Shown here: in pieces, positions 5,092-5,997 of the stretch | How the letters are laid out: each line of letters starts with the position of its first letter | Numbering within the stretch: position 1 is the first letter of the stretch | NCBI GenBank assembly: GCA_012799075.1 | Contig: JAAZLZ010000130.1 | Span: 1 to 5,997 of the forward strand | Direction of reading: 5' to 3' | DNA: 5,997 bases | Source of the DNA: Bacillota bacterium | Lineage (GTDB): Bacteria; Bacillota; Limnochordia; JAAZLZ01 | The notes under the pieces: model-generated | Seen by the model: the letters and a program-made list of their open reading frames with translations, nothing else | Told to the model about the DNA's origin: nothing | Database searches by the model: none | Program-made: the position numbers and the translations under genes

Positions 5092-5997
5092 ATGGATCTG
5101 GCCATTAACGGCATTCCCTTTTTTCAAGGAGAGCTCGGGGAAAAGTCGATCATTTTAGCAACGGTCCTCAAAGTCGCAGGGGAAGAGGTCTTGCTCCAGC
5201 TCCCCGGCGGAAAGTTGAGCTGCCGGACCCAAACCGATCTGACCCTGGGGGAGACTTTGCTCCTTCGGGTCAAGGAATCACCGGAGCAGGTAACCCTACA
5301 AATTGTTGCCAGGGAACAGGAAGCTGCTAAGCCCCTTCCCGATCCCCTCCCTTGGGAGGGCCTGACGGAGAGGGCCCAAGAGGTCTTAACTTCCCTCATC
5401 CAGCAGGATGTGCCCCCCGATGGCCCCTTGACCCAAAGGCTCATCCGGCATCTGCCCCAAAGCTCCGATGTTCCCGGACAGGTTCCTGCCCTCTTGCACC
5501 TTCTCCGGGAGGAACTGCCCGTAAATCCTACGACCATCAAGGCCCTAGCCAGCTACTATCATCCCCGGCCAAGCCTAACCGCTTGCCTAGTTGACCTGGT
5601 TGAGCGCTTGGAAAGACTGCCCATGGATCTTAAGGAGCCCCTCCTGGTTAAACTAAGGCCCATCTTGTCCCAAGGGTTAGATCCCATCCTGACGGAAGCT
5701 GTAGCATCGGTCTTGGAGGAAAGCCAGGATGGACCAGATCAGGCTGATTCCTTAGATACGCCCCAGGAGGAGATTCCAACCCCCGAGCCAACGCCTTCGA
5801 ACCATGGGGACAAGACGGCTTTGGGCACCCCAGATCCAATCGTCCTTTCCGGACAGGCCCTAAAGGATCTGCTTCGCTCCCTGGGGGTGGACCACGAACG
5901 GCAGCTCCTTGAGCCCTCTCCCCGGGCAAGCGTGAAGGGTGAGCTTTTGCGTCTGCTCCAGGCGGACTTGCCCCTTGATATCCGCCGGGCCATCGAG
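5092..5997 (+). CDS. Probable FliK-like flagellar hook-length control protein, N-terminal part (3' partial)
   Basis: The frame is open from ATG 5092 to the window end, giving 302 residues without a stop. Residues about 20-72 form a beta-rich repeat-like stretch (ATVLKVAGEEVLLQLPGG ... GETLLLRVKESPEQVTLQIV), a pattern I associate with the N-terminus of Firmicute FliK-like proteins. A mainly helical, leucine-rich part follows, then an acidic, proline- and threonine-rich linker (about 208-250), then the start of another helical segment. FliK proteins have this build of variable N-terminus, linker and conserved C-terminal domain, but the conserved C-terminal domain would be outside the window. 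FliK is secreted by the flagellar export apparatus and switches it from hook to filament export. The ATG follows GGGGGAT at close spacing. A better AAGGAGG (5056-5062) is 29 nt away with no start codon at proper distance, and an in-frame TTG at 5041 is an alternative start. Confidence 0.5.
   Translation, partial: MDLAINGIPFFQGELGEKSIILATVLKVAGEEVLLQLPGGKLSCRTQTDLTLGETLLLRVKESPEQVTLQIVAREQEAAKPLPDPLPWEGLTERAQEVLTSLIQQDVPPDGPLTQRLIRHLPQSSDVPGQVPALLHLLREELPVNPTTIKALASYYHPRPSLTACLVDLVERLERLPMDLKEPLLVKLRPILSQGLDPILTEAVASVLEESQDGPDQADSLDTPQEEIPTPEPTPSNHGDKTALGTPDPIVLSGQALKDLLRSLGVDHERQLLEPSPRASVKGELLRLLQADLPLDIRRAIE

Noticed and set aside
5124..5540. 138-codon minus-strand frame opposite the FliK-like gene
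   Set aside because: Composition is rich in Arg, Ser and Gly as expected for a shadow frame, and the plus-strand frame is longer and structurally sensible.

Overview
The window has about 58% G+C by eye, strong AGGAGG-type ribosome binding sites, GTG starts and short intergenic gaps. With a LysE-type exporter and a probable flagellar gene, this suggests a G+C-rich anaerobic Firmicute (Moorella / Desulfotomaculum-like clostridia). That assignment is an inference from style and gene content, not a search result.

Region 1 (1-3858, + strand) is a molybdoenzyme operon. It begins inside the catalytic subunit of a DMSO-reductase-family oxidoreductase, whose N-terminus lies outside the window. Next come a four-cluster ferredoxin-like electron-transfer subunit, a TorD/DmsD-family maturation chaperone and MobA, which adds GMP to molybdopterin. 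The logic is coherent: enzyme, electron-transfer partner, chaperone that guards the apo-enzyme, and last-step cofactor synthesis. No membrane anchor (NrfD/DmsC type) is present, so that subunit is upstream, elsewhere or absent. The substrate cannot be read from the sequence. A strong GC-rich hairpin without a T tract separates the two structural genes from the chaperone and mobA. mobA itself contains a near-perfect long palindrome.

Region 2 (3804-4472, - strand) is a LysE/RhtB-type exporter whose 3' end overlaps the 3' end of mobA tail to tail by 55 bp. Its GTG start overlaps the stop of a possible 9-codon leader ORF.

Region 3 (4473-4653) is an AT-rich divergent intergenic region. No promoter in it could be called with confidence.

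Region 4 (4654-5997, + strand) holds a small four-helix membrane protein of unknown function. After it comes the N-terminal 302 residues of a protein resembling FliK-like flagellar hook-length proteins, which runs off the window end.

No RNA genes, CRISPR arrays, insertion sequences or attachment sites were seen. I found no clear previously undescribed system. The most unusual features are the palindrome inside mobA and the leader ORF coupled to the exporter start.
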